A stretch of DNA of 64,000 nucleotides from Cyclobacteriaceae bacterium (GCA_028281285.1 JANQKF010000033.1:248001-312000); one strand, 5' to 3'. Counted from the first letter of the stretch, positions 45,057 through 54,534 are shown. Made by a program: numbers and translations. The notes: generated by a model from the letters alone, not told the origin.

Positions 45057-46334
45057 TTAAACCATAATGACTTGTTCAAGTACGGCTTTGATCGCACTTG
45101 CTTTTAATAGGCATTCCTCGTATTCCTTTACAGGATCAGAGTCATAGGTGATGGCACTGCCTACCTGAAAAGAGAATTGGTTGTCGTGCATATTTAGGAA
45201 AAGACTTCGGATGATTACATTAAAATCGAAATCTCCTTTAGAAGTGATGTATCCTGCTGCTCCGGAGAAAATTCCTCGTTTTGATTTTTCGTAATGTTCA
45301 ATCAGTTCCATGACCTTTACCTTGGGGGCTCCGGTCATACTACCCATTGGGAAGGCATTTTTAATGATATCAACGAAGTGAATGTCTTCCTTAGATTTTG
45401 CAATGATCGTAGAAATCATTTGATGAACCTGTTCGAATGAGTATATCCCAAACATCTCTTCAACCTTGACGGACCCTGGTTTTGAAGACTTCGCTAAATC
45501 ATTGCGAACCAGATCTACAATCATCATATTCTCAGCCAGCTCTTTTTCATCATTGCGAAGTTGAAATTTTAGTTCTTGATCATGTTCAGGGGTCAAGCCT
45601 CTTTTGATAGTGCCTTTGATCGGCTGTGAGATTAATTTTTGCCCCTTTTTCTTTATAAATCGTTCGGGAGAAGCACAAAGCAGATATTGATCTTCGAATT
45701 TCTGAAAAGCAGAAAAAGGTTTGGGAGAAACTTGGTTCAGCGACCAGTAAACATCCACAGGATCTGCTGAAACGATTTCTCCGAAAAACTCTTGACAGAA
45801 ATTAATCTCGTAGATATCTCCATCTTCAATGTGTTGTCTGAGCTTCTGAACAGTTTCTATATAATCTTCCCGACCAATGGATTCCCGGATTAAACTGAAG
45901 TCGGCTGCAACTGGATCGTTGATTTGACTGTTTTGAATTTGTTGGAAGACTTCAGAAGGATTTGGTGCTTCAATCGAGATTTCCAGCCCATTTACCTGAA
46001 TAAGAATCTCAGGTTTGAAAAAACAGATGTCAGGGAAACGAGTATGATTCGAGTGGTTGCTTTTTAAGTCTTCAACTTGGTTTTTCAGGTCATAACCGAA
46101 ATAGCCAAACAACCATTCATTCTTGTGGAATGCTTTCAACTCTTCGAAGCTGTTCAACGTATCCGTGAATAGTTCTCTTGCCCCAATGGCTATTAATGTG
46201 GGAAATGCATCATTCGGGTAGGGGATGTTATTGGATTGGAGAAAGCAAAAATGAGAGTGTTGATTAGCGAAAACGGTTGCCTTTCTCAGCCAGAGGTCAA
46301 TGTTTTTGTCAATATGAAAAGCGCTTTTTAGCAT
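45057..46334 (-). CDS. pabB: Chorismate-binding aminodeoxychorismate synthase component I (PabB-like)
   Basis: A 425-residue member of the anthranilate synthase component I family. Chorismate-binding motifs are in the C-terminal half: EINFCQEFFGE, SPERFIKKKGQKLISQPIKGTIKRG, ENMMIVDLVRNDLAK, and GSMTGAPKVKVMELI. It makes 4-amino-4-deoxychorismate for folate with a glutamine amidotransferase not encoded nearby. The PIKGT-type active-site lysine motif favours PabB over TrpE. Start ATG 46334, behind a TATCTTTG box. Confidence 0.87.
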   Translation of the reverse strand: MLKSAFHIDKNIDLWLRKATVFANQHSHFCFLQSNNIPYPNDAFPTLIAIGARELFTDTLNSFEELKAFHKNEWLFGYFGYDLKNQVEDLKSNHSNHTRFPDICFFKPEILIQVNGLEISIEAPNPSEVFQQIQNSQINDPVAADFSLIRESIGREDYIETVQKLRQHIEDGDIYEINFCQEFFGEIVSADPVDVYWSLNQVSPKPFSAFQKFEDQYLLCASPERFIKKKGQKLISQPIKGTIKRGLTPEHDQELKFQLRNDEKELAENMMIVDLVRNDLAKSSKPGSVKVEEMFGIYSFEQVHQMISTIIAKSKEDIHFVDIIKNAFPMGSMTGAPKVKVMELIEHYEKSKRGIFSGAAGYITSKGDFDFNVIIRSLFLNMHDNQFSFQVGSAITYDSDPVKEYEECLLKASAIKAVLEQVIMV

Positions 46335-46346
46335 TCTTATGGTGGG

Positions 46347-46354
46347 CAAAGATA
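46347..46354 (-). promoter_or_regulatory. -7 promoter box for pabB-like gene
   Basis: TATCTTTG on the minus strand exactly matches the Bacteroidota TAnnTTTG element. It is 12 bases before the ATG at 46334 and excludes the TTG at 46349 as the start. Confidence 0.5.
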
Positions 46355-46375
46355 ATAGCTCAAAGACATAAAAAA

Positions 46376-46395
46376 AGGGAGTCTTTTGACTCCCT
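46376..46395 (-). terminator. Intrinsic terminator of YceI gene
   Basis: AGGGAGTC / GACTCCCT with a TTTT loop, followed by a run of T on the minus strand. It lies 24 bases after the YceI-family gene stop and just before the pabB-like promoter. Confidence 0.8.
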
Positions 46396-46418
46396 AAGAA
46401 TTGATTACACTCTACTAT

Positions 46419-47165
46419 TTATTGTGCACTTGCACTTGCTTCGGTTGCCGCTTCGATTTCAAAACCTACATTGACCGTATTGTAGATAAACTTGTCTTTC
46501 GCTTTGTCCACTGCACTGGCTTCATCACCATACATCAGCCCCCAATCAGTTCGATTAATATTAAAGTTGGCCTTCGCCTTTACCACTCCGTTGCTTATTT
46601 CAACATGTGCAGGGAAGGTAATGTTCTTAGTGGTTCCTCGCATTGTTAAGTTGCCGGAGATGAAATGAGTTGGATTCTCTACAAGGATTTCGCTCAATTT
46701 GGCTGGTGTATTCTCCGTTACAAACTCTTCAGAATCCGCTTCCAATCCAGCAGTATTGAACAAGTCGATACCCGTTAATTCAAATGTAGCTTGAGGGAAC
46801 TGTTCTGCTGCAAAAAAGTCGTCAGACATTAAATGTCCTTTGAGTTTTGCAGCTCCATCACTTCCAGCCATGTCCAGATCCTCTAGGGATTTAATGTCAA
46901 TTGTGAAATTTCCAGATACGATTTGATCGCCATTAACACCGATTTTTCCTTCGGAAATGTTGATCGTACCATTGTGTTTACCTGCAGGCTTACTTCCTAT
47001 CCAGGTAACAATACTCTTGTCGGTATTGACCGCAAGTTGAACGGCATCCTCAGACGATGCAACTGCTTTTGCATCTGAGGTTTCAACAGTACTCCCTTTA
47101 GGGCCACAAGCGACTACAGCAAGGGCCATTAAAATTAAAAATAGGGTAGGTTTTAGAACTTTCAT
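46419..47165 (-). CDS. YceI-family lipoprotein
   Basis: A 248-residue lipoprotein (ALAVVACGPKGS). After a ~40-residue linker comes the YceI lipocalin-like domain: VNTDKSIVTWIGSKPAGKHNGTI, IDIKSLEDLDM, HLMSDDFFAAEQFPQATF, LTMRGTTKNI. YceI proteins bind isoprenoid-type lipids in the periplasm. Single gene with terminator. Confidence 0.9.
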   Translation of the reverse strand: MKVLKPTLFLILMALAVVACGPKGSTVETSDAKAVASSEDAVQLAVNTDKSIVTWIGSKPAGKHNGTINISEGKIGVNGDQIVSGNFTIDIKSLEDLDMAGSDGAAKLKGHLMSDDFFAAEQFPQATFELTGIDLFNTAGLEADSEEFVTENTPAKLSEILVENPTHFISGNLTMRGTTKNITFPAHVEISNGVVKAKANFNINRTDWGLMYGDEASAVDKAKDKFIYNTVNVGFEIEAATEASASAQ

Positions 47166-47301
47166 TTTAGTTTATTTAAGTTGTTTTTTGATTGCTAAGT
47201 TGAACATGGATAGAACCAACAGAACTATCAATTGTTTCGATCTGGCTGCAAAACAACTCAAACCACAGAAAAAGTTCAATGTATGTACATATATTTTAAT
47301 T

Positions 47302-47823
47302 ATGGCGATAATAAAACCAGTTAAGGGGATCAAGCCCAAGTTTGGAGACGATTGCTACTTGTCAGACAATGCTGTAGTTGTCGGAGATGTTGCAATGGGT
47401 GATAATTGCAGTGTTTGGTTTAATGCGGTGGTTCGTGGAGATGTTTGCTCGATAAGAATGGGAGACAATTGTAATATTCAAGATGGAGCAGTAATTCATG
47501 GAACATTGAACTATTCTGAAACGATCATGGGAGACAATGTAAGCATTGGTCATAATGCCATAGTTCATGGCTGCACTATAGAAGACAACGTGTTGATTGG
47601 GATGGGCGCTATTGTAATGGACAGGGCGGTAATAAAGACCGGTTCGATCATTGCTGCCGGTGCTGTTGTTTTAGCCAACACAGTTGTAGAACCGGGGGTT
47701 ATCTACGCAGGTACACCAGCAAAGAAAGTGAAGGATGTAGATGAACGGATGAAGCAGGTGGTGGATAAAACTCCGTCTAATTATATTATGTACAGTAAGT
47801 GGTTCCGGGAATCGGATAGCTGA
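47302..47823 (+). CDS. Gamma-class carbonic anhydrase-like hexapeptide-repeat protein
   Basis: A 173-residue left-handed beta-helix protein. YLSDNAVVVGDVAMGDNCSVWFNAVVRGD is the first coil set, and the metal-binding His residues are in VIHGTLN, IGHNAIVHGC. C-terminal helix after PAKKVKDVDERMKQ. The family (gamma carbonic anhydrase/YrdA) often includes non-catalytic members. Start at the ATG 47302, which fits the family; earlier open frame is noise. Confidence 0.9.
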   Translation: MAIIKPVKGIKPKFGDDCYLSDNAVVVGDVAMGDNCSVWFNAVVRGDVCSIRMGDNCNIQDGAVIHGTLNYSETIMGDNVSIGHNAIVHGCTIEDNVLIGMGAIVMDRAVIKTGSIIAAGAVVLANTVVEPGVIYAGTPAKKVKDVDERMKQVVDKTPSNYIMYSKWFRESDS

Positions 47824-47874
47824 TCGACCGGAAGCTTGTTGAGTTTTCAATTGACTTGATTTAAAAGAAAAAAG

Positions 47875-48384
47875 ATGATTTCAATACCAAACGATAGTGA
47901 GTATAATCCATTCTACAAGACTTATGTGTCGAAGATCGACAATAATGATCTACTCGAGTTTCTTACTGAACAGTCGGAATCTCTGCCGGAGTTGTTAAGG
48001 GCGAACTCAGATAAAGCAGACTATAGATATGGCGAAGACAAATGGACTGTTGCCGAAGTTCTGAATCATATTAATGATGCAGAGCGCGTTTTCTCCTACC
48101 GAGCATTTGCAATAGCCAGAGGGGAAAAACAGGCGTTACCCGGGATGGACCAAAATGATTACGCTGATGCGGCAGATACCTCCAATCGCGATTTTGAAAG
48201 TCTAATCAAAGAGTTTGAGGCAATTCGTGCGAGTACGTTGGCTCTTCTTTCAAGTCTTAACGAAAAGCAGCTATCTAATGAAGGAATGGCCAGTGGATTT
48301 CCAGTCACAACGCGAGGATTGGTAGGGATTATAGCAGGACATGCCGTACATCATGTTCAGATTTTAAAGGAAAGGTATTTCTAA
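47875..48384 (+). CDS. DinB-family protein
   Basis: A 169-residue DinB-like metal-binding helical bundle. The three His ligands appear as HINDAERVFSYRAFAIARGE (His at ~63) and HAVHHVQILKERY at the C-terminus. Role unknown; likely a thiol or damage-related protein. The stop overlaps the start of the next gene by one base, so they are co-translated. Confidence 0.87.
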   Translation: MISIPNDSEYNPFYKTYVSKIDNNDLLEFLTEQSESLPELLRANSDKADYRYGEDKWTVAEVLNHINDAERVFSYRAFAIARGEKQALPGMDQNDYADAADTSNRDFESLIKEFEAIRASTLALLSSLNEKQLSNEGMASGFPVTTRGLVGIIAGHAVHHVQILKERYF

Positions 48385-48905
48385 TGTTTATTATTGACCC
48401 TCATAAGGAGTACCCGAAAGAAACCGAGTCCCGAGTAGTGATTCGCTTTCAGGACTGCGATCCACTTAGGCATTTGAACAACGCAAAGTATTTCGACTAT
48501 TTCTTTAATGCGCGTGAAGATCAGGTTCCCAAGCTTTATGGAGTCGAAATTTTAGACTTTATTAAGTCGTTCGAAGCAGTTTGGGTAGTCTACAATCATC
48601 ACATTGCCTACTTGAAACCTGCTAATTTGGGTGAGTGGGTAAGGATCATGACACGTGTGGTTTTCTTTAATGAGAACACAATCGTAGTTGAATACTGCAT
48701 GACGGACGAATATAAAACACATCTCAAGGCGCTACTTTGGACTACCTTGAAATATGTCGGTATGGATACCAGTAGGACAGTGAGTCATCCGGAACCTGTG
48801 CTGAATTACTTGAATGCTGTGAAGTATCCGGGGGTTGATTACCACCCTCACAACTTTGATAACAGGGTAAATGATGTGAAGAATCACTTCCGGGGGATGG
48901 TTTGA
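48384..48905 (+). CDS. Acyl-CoA thioesterase, 4HBT hot-dog fold
   Basis: A 173-residue hotdog-fold thioesterase: VIRFQDCDPLRHLNNAKYFDYFFNARED is the 4HBT signature with the catalytic Asp of DCDPLRHLNN. It hydrolyses acyl-CoA thioesters. It is in an operon with the DinB gene (ATGA overlap). Confidence 0.87.
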   Translation: MFIIDPHKEYPKETESRVVIRFQDCDPLRHLNNAKYFDYFFNAREDQVPKLYGVEILDFIKSFEAVWVVYNHHIAYLKPANLGEWVRIMTRVVFFNENTIVVEYCMTDEYKTHLKALLWTTLKYVGMDTSRTVSHPEPVLNYLNAVKYPGVDYHPHNFDNRVNDVKNHFRGMV

Positions 48906-48950
48906 ATAAAAGAACTTAAACACTTAAATTAATTAGAAACACGCATAATA

Positions 48951-49505
48951 ATGGATCACTTAAATCAAGGGTATGATATTGAAGAGCTGAGAAAGTTGAG
49001 GGAAGCCCTGGACCTATCCGGTAAAAACTTCATGACAATTGAATCTGATGACAATTCTGATGAATTCCAGAATTTTCAATTTATTGGTAAATACCAAGGT
49101 CGAGATGTGATCTATGATGCGGCCATATATACTCTGCGAATGCTGCACAACAGTGAAATCTTTGAACTTGCTCAACACAAAGCCGCTCAGAAATTTCCGG
49201 AGTTTAAGGTCATTGATTATGAGGAAGACGAGAATGGAGATATAGAACCTCTTGGTGACCAGGAAGAAGAAATTGGTCTGTTCATCACTGAAGTCATGGA
49301 AGAGCTGGAAGATGAAGAAGCAGTTAAGGTAAAAGAACATCTTGAACTGGACGATAAAGTGGATTTTGGTGTGGGGTTAGATGTCTCGCTAAACGTTGAG
49401 AAGGTTACTGAGGAGGTGATTGAGAAATTTGTTACGGATTATAACAATGATGAGCTCAAACTCGATCCCACCCTATATTCTTTTCAGCTCGAAGAAGAGG
49501 AATAA
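48951..49505 (+). CDS. Acidic conserved protein of unknown function
   Basis: A 184-residue protein rich in Glu and Asp, especially the second half (DYEEDENGDIEPLGDQEEEIG, MEELEDEEAVKVKEH). No signal peptide and no catalytic motif. It is compatible with a Bacteroidota hypothetical family. It is 45 bases after the thioesterase gene and followed by a good terminator, so it may end that operon. Confidence 0.65.
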   Translation: MDHLNQGYDIEELRKLREALDLSGKNFMTIESDDNSDEFQNFQFIGKYQGRDVIYDAAIYTLRMLHNSEIFELAQHKAAQKFPEFKVIDYEEDENGDIEPLGDQEEEIGLFITEVMEELEDEEAVKVKEHLELDDKVDFGVGLDVSLNVEKVTEEVIEKFVTDYNNDELKLDPTLYSFQLEEEE

Positions 49506-49528
49506 CACCATTTAGCAATACTGACAAG

Positions 49529-49550
49529 AGGCCGAATCAAGGCCTTTTTT
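49529..49550 (+). terminator. Intrinsic terminator
   Basis: A 5-bp AGGCC/GGCCT stem with a 7-base loop and six T, just after the acidic protein's stop. Confidence 0.75.
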
Positions 49551-49561
49551 AATTTGCGCTC

Positions 49562-50617
49562 ATGAGAAAAACAGGAATCATTTTTTCACTTCTTTTTTTA
49601 GCAATTGCATTTGGCTTTGGCCAGTCCTTAAATACAAAGGCACTTAAGGAAAAGCTTCAAATAAAGCTTAACGAAATCTATAAAGATTCTGAGGCTGCGG
49701 GCGTGACCTTTGCTTATTCATTGCCAGATGGAACAACCGAGGCAATTGCTGTCGGTTTTGCTAACAGGGAGAGGGATATTAAGATGAAACCGATGAGCCG
49801 GATGCTTGGAGGAAGTACCGGCAAAGTATTCTATTCTGTTGTGGCTCTACAGCTTGTTGAAGAGGGAAGGCTTTCGTTGGATGAACGGATTTCAACTTAT
49901 GTAGGAGATAAAGATTGGTTTACACGAATTCCCAATGCTCCTGCGTTGACCATCCGAAATTTAATGCGGCACAGCACTGGAATTCCTCGATACGTGTTTA
50001 AAGAAGATTTTCAAAAGGATGTCATCGTTGATGCCGATCGCGTATGGAAACCTGAAGAACTTTTGAAGTACGTTTTTGATGATAAGCCCTTGTTTGATGC
50101 AGGTAGTGATTTCGCATATTCTGATACAAACTACATCATCCTCTGTATGATAATCGAAGAAGTGACTGGCAATGATATCTATAAAGAAGTCGAAAGACGC
50201 GTGTTGAAGAGGGCAGGGCTGAAATATGTCACACCTCAAAACAAACGAAAGTATAAAGGGCTAGCTCAGGGTTATAATGGCCAGAATGATCCTTTTTTTC
50301 CTGGGAATGCTCTGGACGAAAAAGGAAAGAGCAGGTATAACCTACAATTTGAATGGGCCGGTGGAGGGCTAGTGATAAACTCCCATGATTTGGCTAAGCT
50401 GGGTAAACTCGTCTATGAAGGGAAAATGTTCAATCCTGATTTGCTCCAAGAATATCTTAGCGGTAGGGATGCAGGTCGAATGGGTGGACAATGGGGATTG
50501 GGCGTTCACATACGTGATACCCCTAACGGTCAGATGCTTGGGCACAGTGGTTTTATGCCCGGATACATTACGAATATGATGTATTTTAAGGATGCAAGGT
50601 TTTCAGTTTGTTATTAG
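49562..50617 (+). CDS. Serine beta-lactamase-like hydrolase, cut short by an in-frame TAG
   Basis: A 351-residue secreted protein (signal MRKTGIIFSLLFLAIAFGFG) of the class-C beta-lactamase/DD-peptidase fold, with STGK (SxxK), YSDTNY (YxN) and HSGFMPGY (HxG). The frame ends at TAG 50615-50617 right after ARFSVCY, yet the same frame continues for 27 more codons (VNSSTAEARPIL ... IIQEEIK) to TAA at 50699-50701, which reads like the missing last helix. The three active-site motifs survive, so the product may still work weakly. Paralog of 28548-29585. Confidence 0.8.
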   Translation: MRKTGIIFSLLFLAIAFGFGQSLNTKALKEKLQIKLNEIYKDSEAAGVTFAYSLPDGTTEAIAVGFANRERDIKMKPMSRMLGGSTGKVFYSVVALQLVEEGRLSLDERISTYVGDKDWFTRIPNAPALTIRNLMRHSTGIPRYVFKEDFQKDVIVDADRVWKPEELLKYVFDDKPLFDAGSDFAYSDTNYIILCMIIEEVTGNDIYKEVERRVLKRAGLKYVTPQNKRKYKGLAQGYNGQNDPFFPGNALDEKGKSRYNLQFEWAGGGLVINSHDLAKLGKLVYEGKMFNPDLLQEYLSGRDAGRMGGQWGLGVHIRDTPNGQMLGHSGFMPGYITNMMYFKDARFSVCY

Positions 50618-50743
50618 GTGAATTCTTCAACTGCTGAGGCAAGGCCTATTCTGAGGGAACTTCCTCAATTGGCTGCCATAATTCAGGAAGAAATCAAGTA
50701 ATTCTTAAAACAACAAGGTCAAACTTAACCTTACCTTAGAACG

Positions 50744-51646
50744 ATGCTGAAAATTGCCTGGTCTGAGATATATGCACATTCACTTCCTGCAAATCATAGA
50801 TTTCCTATGGAAAAGTATGATTTGCTTCCAGAGCAATTGATCTATGAAGGAACAATTAATGAATCCCATCTATTTGCGCCTGGGAAGTTGACTGAAGACC
50901 AGATACTCAGAACGCACGATATCGAATACTGGCATAAACTAAAGAACCAAACCCTCTCGAGACCTGAAGAGCGAAAGACAGGGTTTCCATTATCTGCTAA
51001 ACTTGTAGATCGAGAGATTACCATCATGCAAGGTACGGTTGACGCTGCTCTCTTTGCGCTGCAGTATGGCGTCTCTATGAACATAGCCGGAGGTACACAC
51101 CATGCATTTACCAATCGGGGAGAAGGTTTCTGTCTGCTTAATGATATTGCCATAGCCGCTCATCATTTACTCGATCATCAATTGGCCGAAAAGATTCTGG
51201 TAGTTGATTTGGATGTGCATCAGGGCAACGGAACTGCTGAGATATTCGCAGACGATGAAAGAGTATTTACCTTTAGCATGCACGGAGCCAAAAACTATCC
51301 TATGCACAAAGAAAGCTCAGACTTGGACATCGGATTGGCTGATGGGACTGATGATAACACATACTTGACCTTACTAGATGCCAATCTAAAGGCTCTTTTT
51401 GATCGGTTGCAGCCAGATTTTGTCTTCTTTCAGTCGGGTGTAGATGTCTTGTCTACAGATAAACTCGGAAGGTTAGGCATGACCCTGGAGGGCTGTAAAG
51501 CCAGAGATCATAAGGTACTGGCTTTATGTCAATCAAATGATGTTCCCATCGCAGCGAGTATGGGCGGAGGCTATTCCGAAAAAATTGCCGATATTGTAGA
51601 GGCTCATGCGAACACCTATCGTTTGGCACAGGAGATATTTTTCTAA
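50744..51646 (+). CDS. Histone deacetylase-like amidohydrolase
   Basis: A 300-residue arginase/deacetylase fold protein. Zn and catalytic motifs: GGTHHAFTNRGEGFCLLNDIAIAA, VVDLDVHQGNGTAEIF, FFQSGVDVLSTDKLGRL and a C-terminal GGGYSEKI with the catalytic Tyr. It deacetylates lysine or polyamine-like substrates; the exact one is unknown. Single gene in the cytosol; no signal. Confidence 0.9.
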   Translation: MLKIAWSEIYAHSLPANHRFPMEKYDLLPEQLIYEGTINESHLFAPGKLTEDQILRTHDIEYWHKLKNQTLSRPEERKTGFPLSAKLVDREITIMQGTVDAALFALQYGVSMNIAGGTHHAFTNRGEGFCLLNDIAIAAHHLLDHQLAEKILVVDLDVHQGNGTAEIFADDERVFTFSMHGAKNYPMHKESSDLDIGLADGTDDNTYLTLLDANLKALFDRLQPDFVFFQSGVDVLSTDKLGRLGMTLEGCKARDHKVLALCQSNDVPIAASMGGGYSEKIADIVEAHANTYRLAQEIFF

Positions 51647-51677
51647 TCTCCTTGTGTATTGTTTTTAAATTCTGAAA

Positions 51678-51685
51678 TAACTTTG
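51678..51685 (+). promoter_or_regulatory. -7 promoter box for OmpA/PD40 gene
   Basis: TAACTTTG is an exact TAnnTTTG match. A TTG at 51659-51661 could be the -33 element (16 bases between). Leader would be about 87 bases to the ATG at 51779. Confidence 0.45.
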
Positions 51686-51778
51686 TTTGCACCTTTATTG
51701 CGGTGAAAATTTAGTGTCTTGTGGCATCATAAAGTAATTTTTTTTCGTTAGCCACAATGAAACGGGTCGATTCGGGCT

Positions 51779-53407
51779 ATGGATAGGAGAATTTTAAGTG
51801 TTGGTTTATTTTTGTGTGTATTTTGTGCTGATATTCAATTAGTTGCACAGGATTTGACTCATGTCAAAATTGACAGTATCAATAGCTCCTATGATGAACA
51901 AAATCCTGTGGTCAGCCCTAATGGCAAAAAGCTTTATTTCACCAGATCGGCTCATCCCGAAAATGTCGGAGGAGTGGTAGACCGTGGAGATATTTGGGTA
52001 TCCACAAAAAATGAAGATGGAAGTTGGTCAAGCCCCAAACATGCCGGGGATGTTATAAATCACGTAGGTTTGAATGGTGTTGTGGGTTTTTCGAGTTCAG
52101 GTAATACGATGTATTTGCTTAACTATTATGATAAGGACCCCAGCACTGGAAGAGGCATTCTTCGAGGGGGATTGGCAAAATCTAATTGGAATGGTACTTC
52201 CTGGAGTGATCCTGAGCGCCTAAGTATCCGGTTTTTTTCGAATAGATCAGAGGAGATCAGTGCCTACATTACACCGGATGAAACCACAATGATACTTTCC
52301 TTGCGCAGTTATCAGAGCTATGGGAATGAGGACTTGTATGTGACTTTCAGCCAAGCCGGGGGTGAGTGGAGTCAGCCTAAGAATCTTGGGAATGTTATAA
52401 ATACCCCTTCTCAGGAGTGGTATCCTTACCTGGCGGATGATAAAAAGACACTCTATTTTGCTTCAAATGGCCATGCTGGTCAAGGCAGCAGAGATATATT
52501 CGTGAGTAAACGTACCGATGGCTCATGGTCTAACTGGAGTAAGCCGGTGAACCTAGGGGCTTCATTGAATACCAAGGGAGTCGAAATGGGCTACTTCATA
52601 CCCAATGAGGGAGATATGGCTTATTTCTCAACAACTCAGAATAGTGAAGGATTTGGAGATATTTTCAATACACCGTTGAATAAGGAGGAGCAAGCAATTC
52701 AGGCCATTGACCTTGTAAGTACTGTGACCGAAACCGATCCTAAAATTGCGGATGCCGGGCCTCCAGTTGTGGCGATGACCATGCAAATTTTGGACATAAA
52801 GACGGAATTGCCGGTGAAAGATGCTGTGGCGATTTTTACATATGGAACTGACGAGAGTGTGGTGAACTTGGCCAATGTTACCAACCAGGAAAAGAAATTT
52901 GTGGTTTCTTTTGTGGAAAACACTAATGTTACCGTACGAATTGAGGCGGAGGGTTATCTTGTTTACCAGGAGCAGTTTCAAGCAAAAGCTACTCCGCTTA
53001 GCATCGATAATGAATTTGATTCAGTCGAAGGGTTTCGACTCACTCCAGCCAAAATTGGAACCACGGTTCAAATAGAAAATATCTTGTTTCAGCGTGCAAA
53101 GTCTGACTTTTCCAATATGTCAGCCGCTTATACAGAGTTAGATAAACTAGTCCGTTTAATGCAAGCCAACCCCAATATGGAAATCCGGTTAGAAGGTCAC
53201 ACCGATAATCGAGGAGATAGAAGATTGAACCAGAAACTTTCGGAAGACCGTGTAAAGTCTGTAAAGGCCTATTTGGTAGATAAGGGGATTGATGCTGCTC
53301 GTATAGAAGCTATCGGCTTTGGAGGAAGTAAGCCTATAGCTGATAACTCAATTGCTTCGTCCAGAATTCTGAATAGGCGTGTAGAATTCGTGGTTACCAA
53401 GAACTGA
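51779..53407 (+). CDS. OmpA-family protein with PD40 propeller
   Basis: A 542-residue envelope protein with Sec signal (ILSVGLFLCVFCADIQLVA). Residues ~25-300: PD40 blades (VSPNGKKLYFTRSAH, YPYLADDKKTLYFASNGH). Then a carboxypeptidase-regulatory-like beta-domain (VKDAVAIFTYGTDESV). The C-terminal ~110 residues are an OmpA/MotB peptidoglycan-binding domain: LFQRAKSDFSNMSAAYTELDKLV, LEGHTDNRGDRRLNQKLSEDRVKSVKAYL. It tethers the outer membrane to peptidoglycan. Confidence 0.92.
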   Translation: MDRRILSVGLFLCVFCADIQLVAQDLTHVKIDSINSSYDEQNPVVSPNGKKLYFTRSAHPENVGGVVDRGDIWVSTKNEDGSWSSPKHAGDVINHVGLNGVVGFSSSGNTMYLLNYYDKDPSTGRGILRGGLAKSNWNGTSWSDPERLSIRFFSNRSEEISAYITPDETTMILSLRSYQSYGNEDLYVTFSQAGGEWSQPKNLGNVINTPSQEWYPYLADDKKTLYFASNGHAGQGSRDIFVSKRTDGSWSNWSKPVNLGASLNTKGVEMGYFIPNEGDMAYFSTTQNSEGFGDIFNTPLNKEEQAIQAIDLVSTVTETDPKIADAGPPVVAMTMQILDIKTELPVKDAVAIFTYGTDESVVNLANVTNQEKKFVVSFVENTNVTVRIEAEGYLVYQEQFQAKATPLSIDNEFDSVEGFRLTPAKIGTTVQIENILFQRAKSDFSNMSAAYTELDKLVRLMQANPNMEIRLEGHTDNRGDRRLNQKLSEDRVKSVKAYLVDKGIDAARIEAIGFGGSKPIADNSIASSRILNRRVEFVVTKN

Positions 53408-53419
53408 TATTTTTCATTA

Positions 53420-53427
53420 TATCTTCG
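53420..53427 (+). promoter_or_regulatory. Putative -7 promoter box
   Basis: TATCTTCG, seven of eight matches to TAnnTTTG, about 50 bases before the TTG start at 53477. Confidence 0.35.
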
Positions 53428-53476
53428 ACCTACCATTCAAGCTGATCTTTGACTATCTTTCCGTTAACAAGCTATT

Positions 53477-54127
53477 TTGAAACAGATCAATTGGAAATAT
53501 GGACTTGGAGAAATTGCGATCGTGATGATTGGCATTTTACTCGCTTTTCAATTACAGAATTGGAATGAACATAGGAAAGAGGTCTCGCTGATTCGATCAT
53601 ATTTGGATAATCTCAAAGAGAATCTGAATCAAGACCAAGAACACATTGGTCGACAACAGGCCTTCCTTTCAGATGTCGATTCCAGTCTGAAATCACTCGA
53701 CAAGATGCTACTCAATTTAAATGAGAAAACCTGGTCTTATGATAAAATGAAAGGCATTCACGAATTATCAGCCTGGTATTTCCTATTGGTTCAAAACGCT
53801 ACCTTCAGTGATTTGTATAATGCCGGGAGACTCAACCTTCTACCTGATCTGGCCTTAAGACTGGACCTCAGTAATTATTATGAATATGCTGAACTAATCA
53901 AAGGTTTTGACGTTCAGGTTTCGGAGACACAAAGACAATACAATCTTATTATTATTGAAAATGTCCCATTCTCCATGAATAATTGGCGCATACCCGAAAA
54001 CATGCGATATCAACTTGTCAATATGTCAAGAAGTATTCAGTCAAGGGTCAAAAATCATCAATTTCATTTGACCAATCTGAACTCCCTGAATGTTAATCTT
54101 ATTGCCCGAATTGATGGGTTGAATTAA
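53477..54127 (+). CDS. DUF6090-family membrane-anchored protein
   Basis: A 216-residue protein with one N-terminal transmembrane helix in YGLGEIAIVMIGILLAFQLQNWNEHRKE, followed by a helical coiled domain (LIRSYLDNLKENLNQDQEHI). This is the DUF6090 family. The start is TTG at 53477, matching the family N-terminus. It is a paralog of 61843-62610. The stop overlaps the DoxX gene stop (tail to tail). Confidence 0.8.
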   Translation: MKQINWKYGLGEIAIVMIGILLAFQLQNWNEHRKEVSLIRSYLDNLKENLNQDQEHIGRQQAFLSDVDSSLKSLDKMLLNLNEKTWSYDKMKGIHELSAWYFLLVQNATFSDLYNAGRLNLLPDLALRLDLSNYYEYAELIKGFDVQVSETQRQYNLIIIENVPFSMNNWRIPENMRYQLVNMSRSIQSRVKNHQFHLTNLNSLNVNLIARIDGLN

Positions 54128-54534
54128 CCGGCCATTTCTCTTTTGCGGTCGTCATAGAAGGCCTTTGCACCTGACAAGAAAGCTACACATGCCATGATGA
54201 AAAGTGTTCCACCATCACCGGCAACGTCAATTCCCAAAGCAAGAAAATGAGTGAGAATTGCTCCACCCATAACACCCATGGTCATTAATCCTCCAAATTT
54301 TGAGACTTTAGGTACAAACAAGAGCACCGAAGCAATTAATTCCGCGATGCCGGTTCCAATTCTCATCAACCCCTCATTCTCTGCGGAGCCCAGGAAGAAA
54401 TTGGCCACCGTGCTAAATAGGTTTCTGGATTCCTGAAGGGCTTCCACGCCACCAAATCCAAATTTGAAAAATAATGTTTGGAGCATGATAAAAGCTGCTA
54501 TCACTCTTGGTAGATAATAAATGATCTTTTTCAT
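54124..54534 (-). CDS. DoxX-family membrane protein
   Basis: A 136-residue four-helix membrane protein. The core is RIGTGIAELIASVLLFVPKVSKFGGLMTMGVMGGAILTHFLALG, typical of DoxX/SURF4-like proteins of the inner membrane. Some interact with superoxide dismutase or thiols; function here is unknown. Single gene. Confidence 0.83.
   Translation of the reverse strand: MKKIIYYLPRVIAAFIMLQTLFFKFGFGGVEALQESRNLFSTVANFFLGSAENEGLMRIGTGIAELIASVLLFVPKVSKFGGLMTMGVMGGAILTHFLALGIDVAGDGGTLFIMACVAFLSGAKAFYDDRKREMAG

Noticed and set aside
47188-47301. Longer start for the carbonic anhydrase-like protein
   Set aside because: The extra 38 residues are not family-like; the ATG at 47302 matches the conserved N-terminus.
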